Source: JAFGFY01 sp964520425
GTDB lineage: Bacteria; Desulfobacterota; DSM-4660; Desulfatiglandales; HGW-15
Reading direction: 5' to 3'
Length of the DNA stretch: 64,000 nucleotides
Assembly: GCA_964520425.1 (NCBI GenBank)
Contig: CAZFMX010000007.1
Span: 6,580 to 70,579 of the forward strand
How positions within the stretch are numbered: the stretch's first letter is position 1; the number at the start of each line of letters is the position of its first letter. The position numbers and the translations under genes were made by a program. This document shows positions 34,594 through 44,700 of the stretch, piece by piece. A model generated the notes under the pieces. That model worked only from the letters and a program-made list of their open reading frames with translations, searched no databases and was not told where the DNA came from.

Positions 34594-35817
34594 GTGGCTG
34601 GAGAAATCATTGTAGGCTTAGACATTGGGACCACCAAGATCTGTGCAGTGGTGGGCGAGGTGCATCCGGATGGAATAGAGATCGCGGGTATCGGTTCTCA
34701 CCCTTCAGAGGGTCTTAGGAAGGGTGTGGTGATTAACATCGAAAAGACCGTCAATTCAATCAAAGAGGCTATTGAAGAAGCCGAGACCATGGCAGGTTGT
34801 GAGATTAGCTCTGTCTACGCCGGCATCGCCGGAGGTCATATCAAAGGATTCAACAGCCATGGCGTCATTGCCCTTAAGGAAAGAGAGGTAACAAAGAATG
34901 ACATAGACAGAGTAATTGAAGCCGCCAGTGCGGTGGCCATTCCCATGGACCGAGAAGTAATCCATGTCCTGACACAGGAGTATATCATTGATGAGCAAGA
35001 TGGAATTACTGATCCTCTCGGGATGTCCGGTGTTCGTATGGAGGCCAAGGTTCATATTGTTACCGGTGCCGTCACTTCTGCCCAGAATATTATCAAATGC
35101 GCCAACCGGGCTGGACTGGATGTTTGTGACATTGTGCTCGAATCACTGGCATCCAGTGAGGCAGTGCTATCTGAAGAAGAGCGCAACTTAGGAGTAGCAT
35201 TGATTGATTTCGGCGGAGGGACCACGGATATGGCCGTCTTTTCCAGGGGCTCCATTAAACATACCTCTGTCCTGACCCTTGGTGGTGATAATCTCACCTA
35301 TGACGTTGCCATAGGCCTCAGGACACCTAGAATGGAAGCGGAAAAAACAAAGATCAAATACGGGTGTGCACTCTCCTCCTTAATCGGGAAGGATGAGACC
35401 ATTGAGGTCCCCGGCGTGGGGGGAAGAACGCCTAGAGTCCTGTCAAGACAAATTCTAGGAGAGATCATAGAACCCCGTGTTGAGGAAATTTTCACACTTA
35501 TTCACAACGATCTGCATCGATCCGGATATGAGGATCTAATCAATTCCGGTGTGGTGATCACCGGAGGATCAGCGGAACTTTACGGAATAACGGAGATGGC
35601 GGAACAGGTTTTTAACGTGCCTTCACGCATAGGCTATCCAGAGGGAATCAAAGGGCTTGTGGAGGTAGTCAATAAACCCATGTATGCGACAGCTGTAGGC
35701 CTTGTCCTTTATGGGGCAAAAAGGACCAAAGGAGGAAGGAAATTCAGGATAAGAGATACGAATATCTTTGGTCGAGTGACAGATCGAATGAAAAAATGGT
35801 TTAGAGAAGTTATCTAA
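34594..35817 (+). CDS. ftsA: Cell division protein FtsA
   Basis: 407 residues, GTG start with AAGGAGATAGG upstream. LDIGTTKICAVVGEV is the actin-fold phosphate-1 loop and LIDFGGGTTDMAVF the phosphate-2 loop. ITGGSAEL is the adenosine loop. The C-terminus (DRMKKWFREVI) is an amphipathic membrane-targeting helix. It anchors FtsZ filaments to the membrane. 38 bases separate it from ftsZ. Confidence 0.96.
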   Translation: MAGEIIVGLDIGTTKICAVVGEVHPDGIEIAGIGSHPSEGLRKGVVINIEKTVNSIKEAIEEAETMAGCEISSVYAGIAGGHIKGFNSHGVIALKEREVTKNDIDRVIEAASAVAIPMDREVIHVLTQEYIIDEQDGITDPLGMSGVRMEAKVHIVTGAVTSAQNIIKCANRAGLDVCDIVLESLASSEAVLSEEERNLGVALIDFGGGTTDMAVFSRGSIKHTSVLTLGGDNLTYDVAIGLRTPRMEAEKTKIKYGCALSSLIGKDETIEVPGVGGRTPRVLSRQILGEIIEPRVEEIFTLIHNDLHRSGYEDLINSGVVITGGSAELYGITEMAEQVFNVPSRIGYPEGIKGLVEVVNKPMYATAVGLVLYGAKRTKGGRKFRIRDTNIFGRVTDRMKKWFREVI

Positions 35818-35855
35818 TAGAATATCCATGAGGGACGTAAAAAGGAGGGACATCC

Positions 35856-37055
35856 ATGAAATTTGAATTCGTAGAGGAGAAGAGGAACTCGTACAACGCT
35901 AAAATAAAGGTCATTGGCGTTGGCGGAGCCGGCGGAAACGCCATAAACAACATGATTGCGGCCAAGCTCAAAGGAGTGGAGTTTTTGGTTGCCAACACGG
36001 ACAGCCAGAACCTTGAGTGCTCAGCATGCCCCCATAAGATTCAGCTTGGCCCGTCGGTCACCAGGGGCCTCGGGGCAGGCGCTGATCCTGAGCTTGGTCG
36101 CCAATCAGCCGAAGAGTGCGTGGATGAAATCAAGGGGGCCATAGGCGCGTGTGACATGGTTTTCATTGCGGCTGGTATGGGAGGGGGGACAGGGACCGGT
36201 GCAGCCCCCGTTGTTGCCCATGAGGCTCGAGAAATCGGTTCTTTGACCGTTGCTGTCGTGACAAAACCTTTCCAGTTTGAGGGAGAACGAAGGATGCAAA
36301 GGGCGCTGGAAGGCATACAGGAGCTGAAAAAAGAGGTAGACACGGTGATTGTCATCCCTAATGAACGCCTTAAAGCCATCGGGGATAAGGCCACGCCTTT
36401 TAAAGAACTGATTGTACGGGCTGATGAAGTCCTTCTTCATGCTGTCCAGGGAATCTCTGACCTTATTCTCAGCAGTGGGTTTATCAACCTCGATTTTGCA
36501 GATGTCAAAAGGATTATGGAGCAAATGGGAACGGCTATCATGGGGACCGGAAAGGCCCGTGGAGAGAACAGGGCTTCTGAAGCGGCTCAAAAGGCCATTA
36601 ATAGTCCGCTGCTTGAAGATATCTCCATCAGTGGCGCAAGAGGCCTCCTGATGAATATTACAGGACCTTCGGACATGACCATGGAAGAGATCGATGAGGC
36701 TTCCAGCTATATTAAGCAGGAAGTAGACGAGGAGGCTGAAATATTCTGGGGCGTGGTTTTCGATGATACCATGAAAGAAGAAGTTCAAATCACGGTCATC
36801 GCCACGGGTATCGAAAAAAGCCGGTATGATAAGGTGACCAGACTTCGCGATGTCACAGCTGAGGAAGCAGTGGACGCGTGGACGGTGAAAAGGAACGGCG
36901 TCGTTTTAGAAACGCCGACCTTCCAGAGAACGGAGGAATTGCCGGGCTTAGACGAGATGGACGAGGAAGACTCCAGAAAGAGGGGCTTCCTTAAACGAGC
37001 CTTTTCAAAAGACAATCTGGATTATCCTACTTTTCTTAGGGCCAAAGCAGACTGA
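35856..37055 (+). CDS. ftsZ: Cell division GTPase FtsZ
   Basis: 399 residues, strong AAGGAGG Shine-Dalgarno. The tubulin signature is GGGTGTGAAPV; VIGVGGAGGNAINNM opens the GTP domain, and the T7 loop NLDFADVK carries the catalytic Asp. A linker of about 50 residues leads to the C-terminal partner-binding peptide DYPTFLRAKAD. It forms the Z ring. The strong ribosome site fits the high amount of FtsZ needed relative to FtsA. Confidence 0.97.
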   Translation: MKFEFVEEKRNSYNAKIKVIGVGGAGGNAINNMIAAKLKGVEFLVANTDSQNLECSACPHKIQLGPSVTRGLGAGADPELGRQSAEECVDEIKGAIGACDMVFIAAGMGGGTGTGAAPVVAHEAREIGSLTVAVVTKPFQFEGERRMQRALEGIQELKKEVDTVIVIPNERLKAIGDKATPFKELIVRADEVLLHAVQGISDLILSSGFINLDFADVKRIMEQMGTAIMGTGKARGENRASEAAQKAINSPLLEDISISGARGLLMNITGPSDMTMEEIDEASSYIKQEVDEEAEIFWGVVFDDTMKEEVQITVIATGIEKSRYDKVTRLRDVTAEEAVDAWTVKRNGVVLETPTFQRTEELPGLDEMDEEDSRKRGFLKRAFSKDNLDYPTFLRAKAD

Positions 37056-37115
37056 TCGAGAACTCGGGGAGGCATAAACAGATTTAATTCGTCCCTATTC
37101 CGTGGAGCTGTTTGC

Positions 37116-38864
37116 GTGTCGAATAAAATCATCTCCCTTTACCGCGCCAGATTGGCCAGGGAAAGGGGAACAGTGAGAAAAGATTGGGGCGGCAAGATAT
37201 CCGCTGCCCTGGTCTATCCCAATCACTACCATATCGGCATGTCCAACCTGGGATTCCAGATTGTATATGATCTGTTCAATAGGAAAGAAAAAGTTGTTGC
37301 TGAGCGTGTTTTCTTTCCCGAAGACCAAGAGATGTCCCTCTATCTGGAATCAAAGAAATCCCTTCTTTCTCTGGAATCCCAAACCCCACTCGAGAAATTC
37401 GATCTGGTGGCCTTTTCCCTCTCTTTTGAGAATGACTATCCCAACATTCTAAAAATCCTGCAGCTTGGCAAGATTCCTCTTCGCTCGGAAGAAAGAGATC
37501 ATTTCCATCCTATTGTCATGGGCGGGGGGGTGACCACTTTTTTGAATCCCGAGCCCTTGGCTGATTTCTTTGACCTTTTCCTGTTGGGGGAGGCCGAGAC
37601 AAGTCTCGACTCCTTCATCACCCTGTTTGCGGAGATCAGCCGCGCCACCAAAAGTAGGCAGGAGATATTGCGAACACTTGTTCGAAACGCCGATTATGTT
37701 TACGTCCCTTCTCTCTATCATGTGGAGTATTGCCGCGACGGAACTATCCAGGCCATGGAACCCATTGATACCGGCATCCCTCAAAAAATAAAAGTGGCAC
37801 ATGATGATCATATTAATGCATCCGTTGCGGTTTCCACCATTCTGACACCGGAAACAGAGTTCAATGACAGGATCCTCGTAGAATTGGGTAGAGGTTGTGG
37901 ACACTCCTGCCGTTTTTGTGCTGCCGGTTACGTTTACAGACCTCCAAGGATTCGGGACGAATCCCTTTTACTCTCTTGTTTAAAGGGTGTCATGGAAAAG
38001 CATGGACGTTTCGGCCTGCTCAGTGCTTGTGTATCAGATATACCGGGGATAGAGCATATGACAGGACTTATCGCGGATAAAAGGGGACGTTTTTCTATCT
38101 CCTCTTTGCGGGCCGATACATTGACGGAAAAGATGCTTGAAGATCTTAAGAGGGTGGGGCAAAGGAGTGTTGCCATCGCTCCAGAGGCGGGCTCTGAGAG
38201 GCTCCGAAAGGTCGTGAACAAACATCTGACACAAGATCAGATAAACAGTGCGATCCGGCTCATAGGCCAAAAGGGCAAATTCAGCGTCAGACTCTATTTT
38301 CTGATCGGTTTGCCCACAGAGAATCGTGAAGACGTGACTGAGATCGTAAAATTGGTTAAACACATCAAACACCATCTCATAAAAGAATCAAAGTCACGTG
38401 GAGAGATAGGACAGATCAAATTAAGTCTGAATTGCTTTATTCCCAAGCCCTTTACGCCTTTTCAATGGTTTCCCATGGAGGATGTCTCCACCCTAAAAGA
38501 GAAGCAGAAGTGGTTAAAGAAAACCTTAGGCAAAGAAGGAGGGATTAAAGTCAGTTTTGACGTGCCAAAATGGGCTTATCTTCAGACCCTCTTGTCGGTG
38601 GGAGATAGGAGGGTGGGTTCCTTGCTTCTCTTATCCCATCAACTGAATGAGAATTGGACCCGGGCTTATCGCTCATCTGAACTCAACTCAGATTTTTTTG
38701 TTTATCGACACAAGGCTCTTGATGAAATCTTACCTTGGGATTTTATAGATCACAGTATCTTCAAAGAGTATCTGATCAAGGAATACAGACTGGCTCTAAA
38801 GGAACAGGAATCCGAGGTCTGTCAAGTGGGAACATGCGATCGATGCGGCGTGTGTCGCACCTAA
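37116..38864 (+). CDS. Radical SAM protein with B12-binding-like N-terminus (TIGR03960-like)
   Basis: 582 residues, GTG start. The N-terminal part (AALVYPNHYHIGMSNLGFQIVYDLFN) resembles a B12-binding-type fold. The radical SAM motif is RGCGHSCRFCAAGYVYRPPR (CxxxCxxC). APEAGSERLRKVVNK and FLIGLPTENREDV follow, as in MiaB-like enzymes. Four Cys at the extreme C-terminus (CQVGTCDRCGVC) may bind metal. The product is unknown. It lies 60 bases after ftsZ and may be read with the cluster. Confidence 0.82.
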   Translation: MSNKIISLYRARLARERGTVRKDWGGKISAALVYPNHYHIGMSNLGFQIVYDLFNRKEKVVAERVFFPEDQEMSLYLESKKSLLSLESQTPLEKFDLVAFSLSFENDYPNILKILQLGKIPLRSEERDHFHPIVMGGGVTTFLNPEPLADFFDLFLLGEAETSLDSFITLFAEISRATKSRQEILRTLVRNADYVYVPSLYHVEYCRDGTIQAMEPIDTGIPQKIKVAHDDHINASVAVSTILTPETEFNDRILVELGRGCGHSCRFCAAGYVYRPPRIRDESLLLSCLKGVMEKHGRFGLLSACVSDIPGIEHMTGLIADKRGRFSISSLRADTLTEKMLEDLKRVGQRSVAIAPEAGSERLRKVVNKHLTQDQINSAIRLIGQKGKFSVRLYFLIGLPTENREDVTEIVKLVKHIKHHLIKESKSRGEIGQIKLSLNCFIPKPFTPFQWFPMEDVSTLKEKQKWLKKTLGKEGGIKVSFDVPKWAYLQTLLSVGDRRVGSLLLLSHQLNENWTRAYRSSELNSDFFVYRHKALDEILPWDFIDHSIFKEYLIKEYRLALKEQESEVCQVGTCDRCGVCRT

Positions 38865-38954
38865 CCATCAATGAATGGTGGCCTCTGACATCCTAGCATC
38901 CATCTCTCCGACTTCCCCGTAAGAATCCATGCCTTGGTTAAACTCGGATGGTCA

Positions 38955-39233
38955 TCAATCTGTTTCATGCTCTTGCTTTGAAGCCCCATGGCCCAGGGAA
39001 TCGTGATATTCCTCATGGGTGAGTTCACCATCTCCATTCTGATCAATCCTTGTGAATCTTTCTCTGTCATCTCCCAAGTATTTCACAAATTCCTCAAAAG
39101 TAACCCTGTTATCCCCATTGGAATCGATGGTATTAAAACAGATATGTCCCTTCCCTACCTCCACGGAAAAACACAAAGGGGCTGAAACCAAGATTACAGC
39201 CGCAGTCAAATAGATCACAAAAATAGATTTCAC
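38955..39233 (-). CDS. Small exported EF-hand protein
   Basis: 92 residues. A signal peptide (MKSIFVIYLTAAVILVSAPL) is followed by two EF-hand loops, DSNGDNRVTFEEF and DQNGDGELTHEEY, with acidic residues in all the usual Ca2+ positions. It probably binds Ca2+ in the periplasm. A short charged tail ends the protein. It converges with the radical SAM gene. No partner is apparent nearby. Confidence 0.85.
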   Translation of the reverse strand: MKSIFVIYLTAAVILVSAPLCFSVEVGKGHICFNTIDSNGDNRVTFEEFVKYLGDDRERFTRIDQNGDGELTHEEYHDSLGHGASKQEHETD

Positions 39234-39524
39234 CGGATTCTTCTCCTTTCACAGGTAGGTAAATCAAATTCGCCACTAAAGGCTCGACGAGTCTATTTAC
39301 CTATTACATCATAATACAGAGGATTTCAAATGATTGGGTTTCTCTTCAAGATATCCTTTTAAGTCTGTTTGCAAAACACCGCCTATTATGACAGAAGAGG
39401 CATCCATATTCGGTTCAAGGACCATTTCCTAAAGGGAATAGACTACAACATATGGTATCGGCAGAATCATGCCGCCACAATATATATAATTTATACACAC
39501 TTCTGTTAATTTATATAAAAATAA

Positions 39525-39552
39525 TTGACAAATACTATTATATATGTATAAT
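39525..39552 (+). promoter_or_regulatory. Consensus sigma70 promoter of the small HTH regulator
   Basis: TTGACA (39525-39530) and TATAAT (39547-39552), both perfect, 16 bases apart, in a very AT-rich stretch. It lies 50 bases ahead of the HTH start and is the strongest promoter seen in the window. Confidence 0.88.
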
Positions 39553-39601
39553 TAGTTGTAACTTCATTGTGTCATATGTGACTGACAGAGACGGAGGCAG
39601 C

Positions 39602-39802
39602 TTGAGTAACAACCCCTTAAGAAAGATGAGAGAAGAGCGACTGATGAGTCGGGCTGAGCTTGCCAGAAGAGCCGGTGTTTCACCCTTGACCATTGGCCGA
39701 ATTGAGAAAGGGTATTCCTGTAGGCTCGAAACCAAGCGAAAAATCATATTGGCGCTAGGGTATGACCTTTCTGAGAGGGCTAAGGTTTTTCCTGGTGAAT
39801 AA
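39602..39802 (+). CDS. Small XRE-family HTH regulator
   Basis: 66 residues from the TTG at 39602, which follows GGAGG; the longer frame from 39452 runs across the promoter and is rejected. LMSRAELARRAGVSPLTIGRIEKG is the helix-turn-helix, and the protein is little more than this domain. It may bind its own promoter. The next gene, a DksA/TraR-type protein, starts 111 bases later, and the two may be cotranscribed. Confidence 0.8.
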   Translation: MSNNPLRKMREERLMSRAELARRAGVSPLTIGRIEKGYSCRLETKRKIILALGYDLSERAKVFPGE

Positions 39803-39913
39803 CGACCGAGAAAGGATCAAGTGCTTCATTACCCTGTTGTGGGTCTGAATCATCTCGGCGTATTCTCTGCTTTGAAAACATTCTGTTTGTTCACAGCCTC
39901 GATTGGAGGGAAT

Positions 39914-40567
39914 ATGAAACAGAGAGTTGAAACGAGTCAATCTAAATCTGCCAAAAACAATATCATGGCTGTGGCACAAGCCCCGTCTATAAAACATAGG
40001 AGACGTGCCTCACGCAAAAGCCATGATTTCCATTCAAGATCTTTTGAGAACCTTATGGCCAAGAGAAAGGAAGTGGAAGAGGCACTGATTCTCTTGACGG
40101 ATAGTCAAAGAAAATACGAAGATCTGCGCTCTGTAGATCCCTTGATAGAAGATGTCGATCAGGCTGAAAGGGAGATTTCTGCACATAGGCTTTACTGTAT
40201 TCTGGAAAGAAAACACCAAGAATTGAAGAGAATCGATCTCCTCATTCGTAGATTCTTAGAAGATGATCAATTTGGGCTGTGTGAAGAATGTGGCAAGCAA
40301 ATCCCTGAAGAGCGATTACTCATTGTGCCGGAAGCTGTCTGCTGCGTCCCCTGCCAAAGAGAACTAGAGAAGTGGGCCATGAAGGGAGGTATAGCTCAAA
40401 CGCACTATTCCTCATCGCGAAGGAGGTTCAATTCTGGATGGGAACAAAACAGACAAGACTTTGATGATGAGAAAAACTTTACCTTTGATTCTGACATAGA
40501 ATCAATTTCCCTCATGGATCTAGGAGAAATTGAATTAGAGGAATCTAAAGAGGAAAAGCGCCTCTGA
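39914..40567 (+). CDS. DksA/TraR-type C4 zinc-finger protein
   Basis: 217 residues from the ATG at 39914, which has GGAGGG four bases upstream; the earlier ATG at 39821 lacks one. A helical hairpin (about 45-115) precedes the zinc finger FGLCEECGKQIPEERL ... CCVPCQRELE (CxxC, CxxC). DksA-type proteins insert a coiled coil into the secondary channel of RNA polymerase. An acidic C-terminal extension of about 65 residues (DDEKNFTFDSDIES ... EIELEESKEE) is not part of the family core. The role is inferred from the fold only. Confidence 0.8.
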   Translation: MKQRVETSQSKSAKNNIMAVAQAPSIKHRRRASRKSHDFHSRSFENLMAKRKEVEEALILLTDSQRKYEDLRSVDPLIEDVDQAEREISAHRLYCILERKHQELKRIDLLIRRFLEDDQFGLCEECGKQIPEERLLIVPEAVCCVPCQRELEKWAMKGGIAQTHYSSSRRRFNSGWEQNRQDFDDEKNFTFDSDIESISLMDLGEIELEESKEEKRL

Positions 40568-41780
40568 CCCGCCCCTCAGAATTCATTGCAGGACATACGC
40601 TTTTTGATCCGCTAGAAACCTAATCCTTTCTACGTATTTCAGCTTCTGGGAATTCCTACCAACCTGCTTTGTGCCTCAACAATTTCGTTTTTTCGGCCTA
40701 TCCGTCTTCGAAACAGTCCCTATTGATAGTCCCTGAGTTCTGAGATTGTATCGATGAATTCATTAACCACACTTTACATATAATTGAAGACCTTTGTATG
40801 CAAATTAAGCATAAATAAGACGAAACCCGTGAAGATAAATCTGTGCCTCAAAAACGAATACATAGCACCAAAAAAACCTATGGGCCTTTCTCCGTTCGGC
40901 GGTAGTGAGTTGTAGACAGATCGAGCCATACTGATAACCCACTGAATTCATGGAATATAAATGTGTTTGCCATTCTGGGTCATCACCCCGATTCTCCTAT
41001 TCATCCCTTGCGGCAAACCTCAGACCGACGGTCTACCGTCATGTATGACACCAAAGATATTATGTTGCCAAAAGTATCCCAAGCACGAGAAAATTCCCTA
41101 ATAATGACATTAAACAGCACACAATCCTATAAGCTTGGGGTAAATAGCCCCATATTGTCTTATTTCGTGGACATTATCGACTGAACAGCCTTTTCTTGCT
41201 TGCAATGTATTCAAAAATACAATATAATACTATAAATCCTAAAAAGAATTACACAAAAGAAGACTTAAGAACATGATTATATCAGAGTCCTTCAAAATAT
41301 GCTTATGTCGGGTATCCATATCGTTTGATAGCCTTGTCCGGAGATTCCCTAAAAAACATTCTTTATTGCCAAGGGTAATGTCTTCTCGTTTTCAGTCTCT
41401 GTTTCTAAGGGCAATATCAAAATTGAGAATCAGTGTGAGAACAGAAAATAGAATCCTTCAAAACGGGATGCCATCCTGTCTCTCAAAAAAAACCTTAGCG
41501 GAGCAGACAAACTATTAATATTGATTCTTGAAATCACGGTTGAACTATTTCAAAAGATACACAAAATCAAAGATGAAAATGATGGCACTGTTTGGCACAC
41601 TTTTTAGAGCCGAGGGAGAGAGTGTAGCTCCGTCCTGACCCCGTGACGAGATAAACAGCATCTTTCACTTTTTCCAACTCTTTTAGGAAAAAAGAATAGA
41701 AGGATTGGAATCTGTTAGTGTTGCGTTATCGAGATAATCGATAAAAGTCTTCTTAAAAACTGAAAGGAATCATTTTAATC
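40568..41780. other. 1.2-kb non-coding stretch
   Basis: AT-rich region between the DksA-like gene and the hybrid kinase. Two short frames (40963-41184 and 41273-41518) have no recognisable product and no good Shine-Dalgarno. No tRNA, repeat shared with the rest of the window or known riboswitch core was recognised. A palindrome at 41726-41744 lies just before the kinase. Confidence 0.5.
41726..41744. promoter_or_regulatory. Palindrome upstream of the hybrid kinase
   Basis: TTATCGA and TCGATAA are perfect inverted repeats around GATAA, 37 bases before the kinase start. It could be an operator. Its short arms make chance possible. Confidence 0.35.
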
Positions 41781-44700
41781 ATGATAAATAGTAAAAAAAC
41801 CCTCATTGGATCGCTGGTGGGCTATTCAGCTGTTGTCCTTCTAATTGCCATCGTAGGAGCCATATCCGTTTTTCAGATCGGCATATTGGGAGAGAATGTA
41901 GAGTATTTGGCAAAGAATGTGGCCGGCAGAGTCAAGAATTCCACTGAATTAGAGCCCGCCCTTTTGAACATGAAAAACGCTGTGGAGATGTTCGTCCAAA
42001 GCAACAGAGACGACCGTTCTGAGGCTGATAAAAGCATTAAAAATGTCAACCAGGTCTTGGAGACCGCTGAAGATGAGATTAAAGAAGGTGATGGGCTGGA
42101 AACACTCAAAGAGATCAAACAGCTGACCAACGACTATATTGAACAATACCAAGCTATCGCAAATGATATTAGCCGTAGAAACAAGAATCAAAGTTCAATC
42201 GTTTCCATCGGCAATGATATATATGAAGACCTGGAGATACTCTCTAAAGATCATCAGGGAGGGGTCTTGGCGGATAGAATAGCTCGTATGAAAAACCGCT
42301 TTATAGAGGCTACGGTTGATGTGGAGAAATTTTTCGTCACCTATGATCCTCAATATGCAACCAGTACAGAAGATAAGATAGCAGAGATTCTGGATGAGTT
42401 TGCATCGGATAGGGTAGAAGAGCTTCAGGATGTCATGTACGCCATTGAGGATGACTATCTAGACACATTTTTAGGTGTTACATCAGTGATCAGTAGGATG
42501 AGTCAGATGATCGAACAGGATCTCTTCCCCATTGCTCCGAAGATCATGGCCCTCACCAAAAAGATCTCCGTTTCAGGCTGGGCCGATATGGAAACGGCCC
42601 GCGAGAGTGCAGAAAGCAGAGTGGACTCCACGAGGACACTCATCATAATCCTTGGTATTTTTGCCATCGGGCTTGGAATGCTTATTGGATTTATCTCTTC
42701 CACTCGCACAGCTGCGGCTGAAAAGGAGAATGAAAGACAGAGTTTCTTGCAGACAGGACAGACTAAGCTCAACGAAAAAATCCGGGGAGAGAAGGATCTC
42801 CCAACCACAGCGACAAACATCATCACCTACCTATGCGAATATCTTGGAGCCAAGGTAGGAGCCTTTTACGTCTTCGGTGCAGAAACAAAGATGTTGCAGC
42901 TGCTTGGAACTTATGCATATCAAGAGCGCAAGAACATCTCCAGCGAATTCAAGTTGGGCGAAGGGATGGTAGGTCAGGCCGGGCTTGAGAAGAAAAGCAT
43001 CATGATCACCGAATGCCCTGACGACTACATCCATGTAAGCTCTGGACTTGGAAATACCCCACCACGCAACATCGTGCTGTATCCCGTAGTACTGGGCGAT
43101 GTGTTAATGGGAGTCATGGAAATCGGTTGGCTCAAGGAGCCTTCAGAGGTCCAGTTGGCCTTCTTGAACCAGGTCGACGAGAATATTGCCATTGCCGTCA
43201 ATTCGGCCATTGCCCGGTCCAACCTGAATTACTTGCTCGAACAGACACAGGAACAGGCCGAAAAGCTCAAGAATCAGCAGGAAGAGCTTCGCGCGAGTAA
43301 CGTGGAACTGGAAGAGCAGAGCAAGATTCTAAGAGAGTCTGAAGCAAAGCTCAAGGATCAGCAGGAAGAACTCAGGGCAGCCAACGAGGAACTGGAAGAG
43401 CAGGGCAAGATTCTAAGAGACTCTGAAGCAAGACTCCAAGTCCAGCAGGAAGAGCTCAAGGCAACCAACGAAGAGCTAGAGGAACAGACCGAGCTTCTCC
43501 GCCAACAGAAAGAGGATATCGCGAGGAAGAATGCGGACTTGGAGCGAGCGACAGTCCTTATCGAAGAAAAGGCAGCGGATCTGGCGATGGCAAACAAATA
43601 CAAATCGGAATTTCTGGCCAACATGTCTCATGAACTCAGGACGCCATTGAACAGCATGCTGCTCTTATCGAAACTTCTTGCTGACAATAAAGACGGCAAC
43701 CTGACGGACAAACAAAAAGAATTCGCGGAGACCATACATACTTCCGGCGCAGAGCTGCTGTCTCTAATTAATGATATACTGGATCTTTCCAAGGTCGAGG
43801 CCGGTAAATTGGATATCAATTTGGAAGAAGCAAACCTGACCGAGTTTGCCAAGTCCATAGAACGTAACTTCAAACACCTTGCTGAAAACAAGGGAATTTT
43901 CCTTAATGTGAACCAAGCATCCGATTTACCGAATGCGATTCTCACCGACAGGCAAAGACTCGATCAGGTTGTGAGGAATCTCTTCTCCAATGCCCTTAAG
44001 TTCACTTCAGAGGGGGGCATCACCCTCACGATATCGAGACCGGATGACGAGACCGATCTTTCACAAATCGGCTTGGATCGAGAGAGTACCATCGCCTTTT
44101 CAGTCACAGATACAGGAATAGGGATACCAGAGGAAAAGCAAAAAGTAATCTTTGAAGCCTTCCAGCAGGCAGACGGCACGACAAGTAGAAAGTTTGGCGG
44201 AACAGGCCTAGGGCTTTCCATTTCCAGAGAGTTGGCCAAGCTCCTTGGAGGAGAATTGCGATTGAAGAGTGAGGAAGGGAAAGGGAGCACTTTCACCCTT
44301 TACCTCCCCGAGGTACTGGAAAGGCGTGGTAAGCAACCAAGCCCTCCATCTCAAAAACCTTCGCCTGAAAAACCTTCTAAGGTCAAAGAAGCTCCTCCCC
44401 AGCGGCGGAGCACGGACGCCCCTCAGAAGGCAGACTCCGAAAAGAGCGAGCCTCCTCAATTCTCCCCTGGCCTGGAGATGATTCACGATGACCGAAAAGA
44501 TACATCTCCTAGTGACAAGTCCATCCTCATCATCGAGGATGACCCTAAATTCGCAAAGATTCTCTGTGACCTGTCCCGGGAAAAAGGGTTTAAAGTCCTG
44601 GTCGCAGGAGATGGGGAAACGGGCCTTCATTTCGCCGACTACTACCTCCCCAGCGCCATAATTCTGGATATTGGGCTCCCTGGAATTGACGGATTTGCCG

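Noticed and set aside
36105..36788. 227-residue frame opposite ftsZ
   Set aside because: Antisense shadow of a highly conserved gene.
39452..39601. N-terminal extension of the small HTH protein
   Set aside because: The extension spans the consensus promoter, and the TTG at 39602 has a good Shine-Dalgarno.
40880..40930. Possible c-di-GMP or other riboswitch near CCTATGGGCC
   Set aside because: The sequence does not match the conserved core of the riboswitch classes I could recall.
40963..41184. 73-residue frame in the blank region
   Set aside because: No ribosome site, no motif, composition unlike the real genes.
41273..41518. 81-residue frame in the blank region
   Set aside because: Only a weak purine stretch upstream and no recognisable product; could be a decayed gene but cannot be supported.
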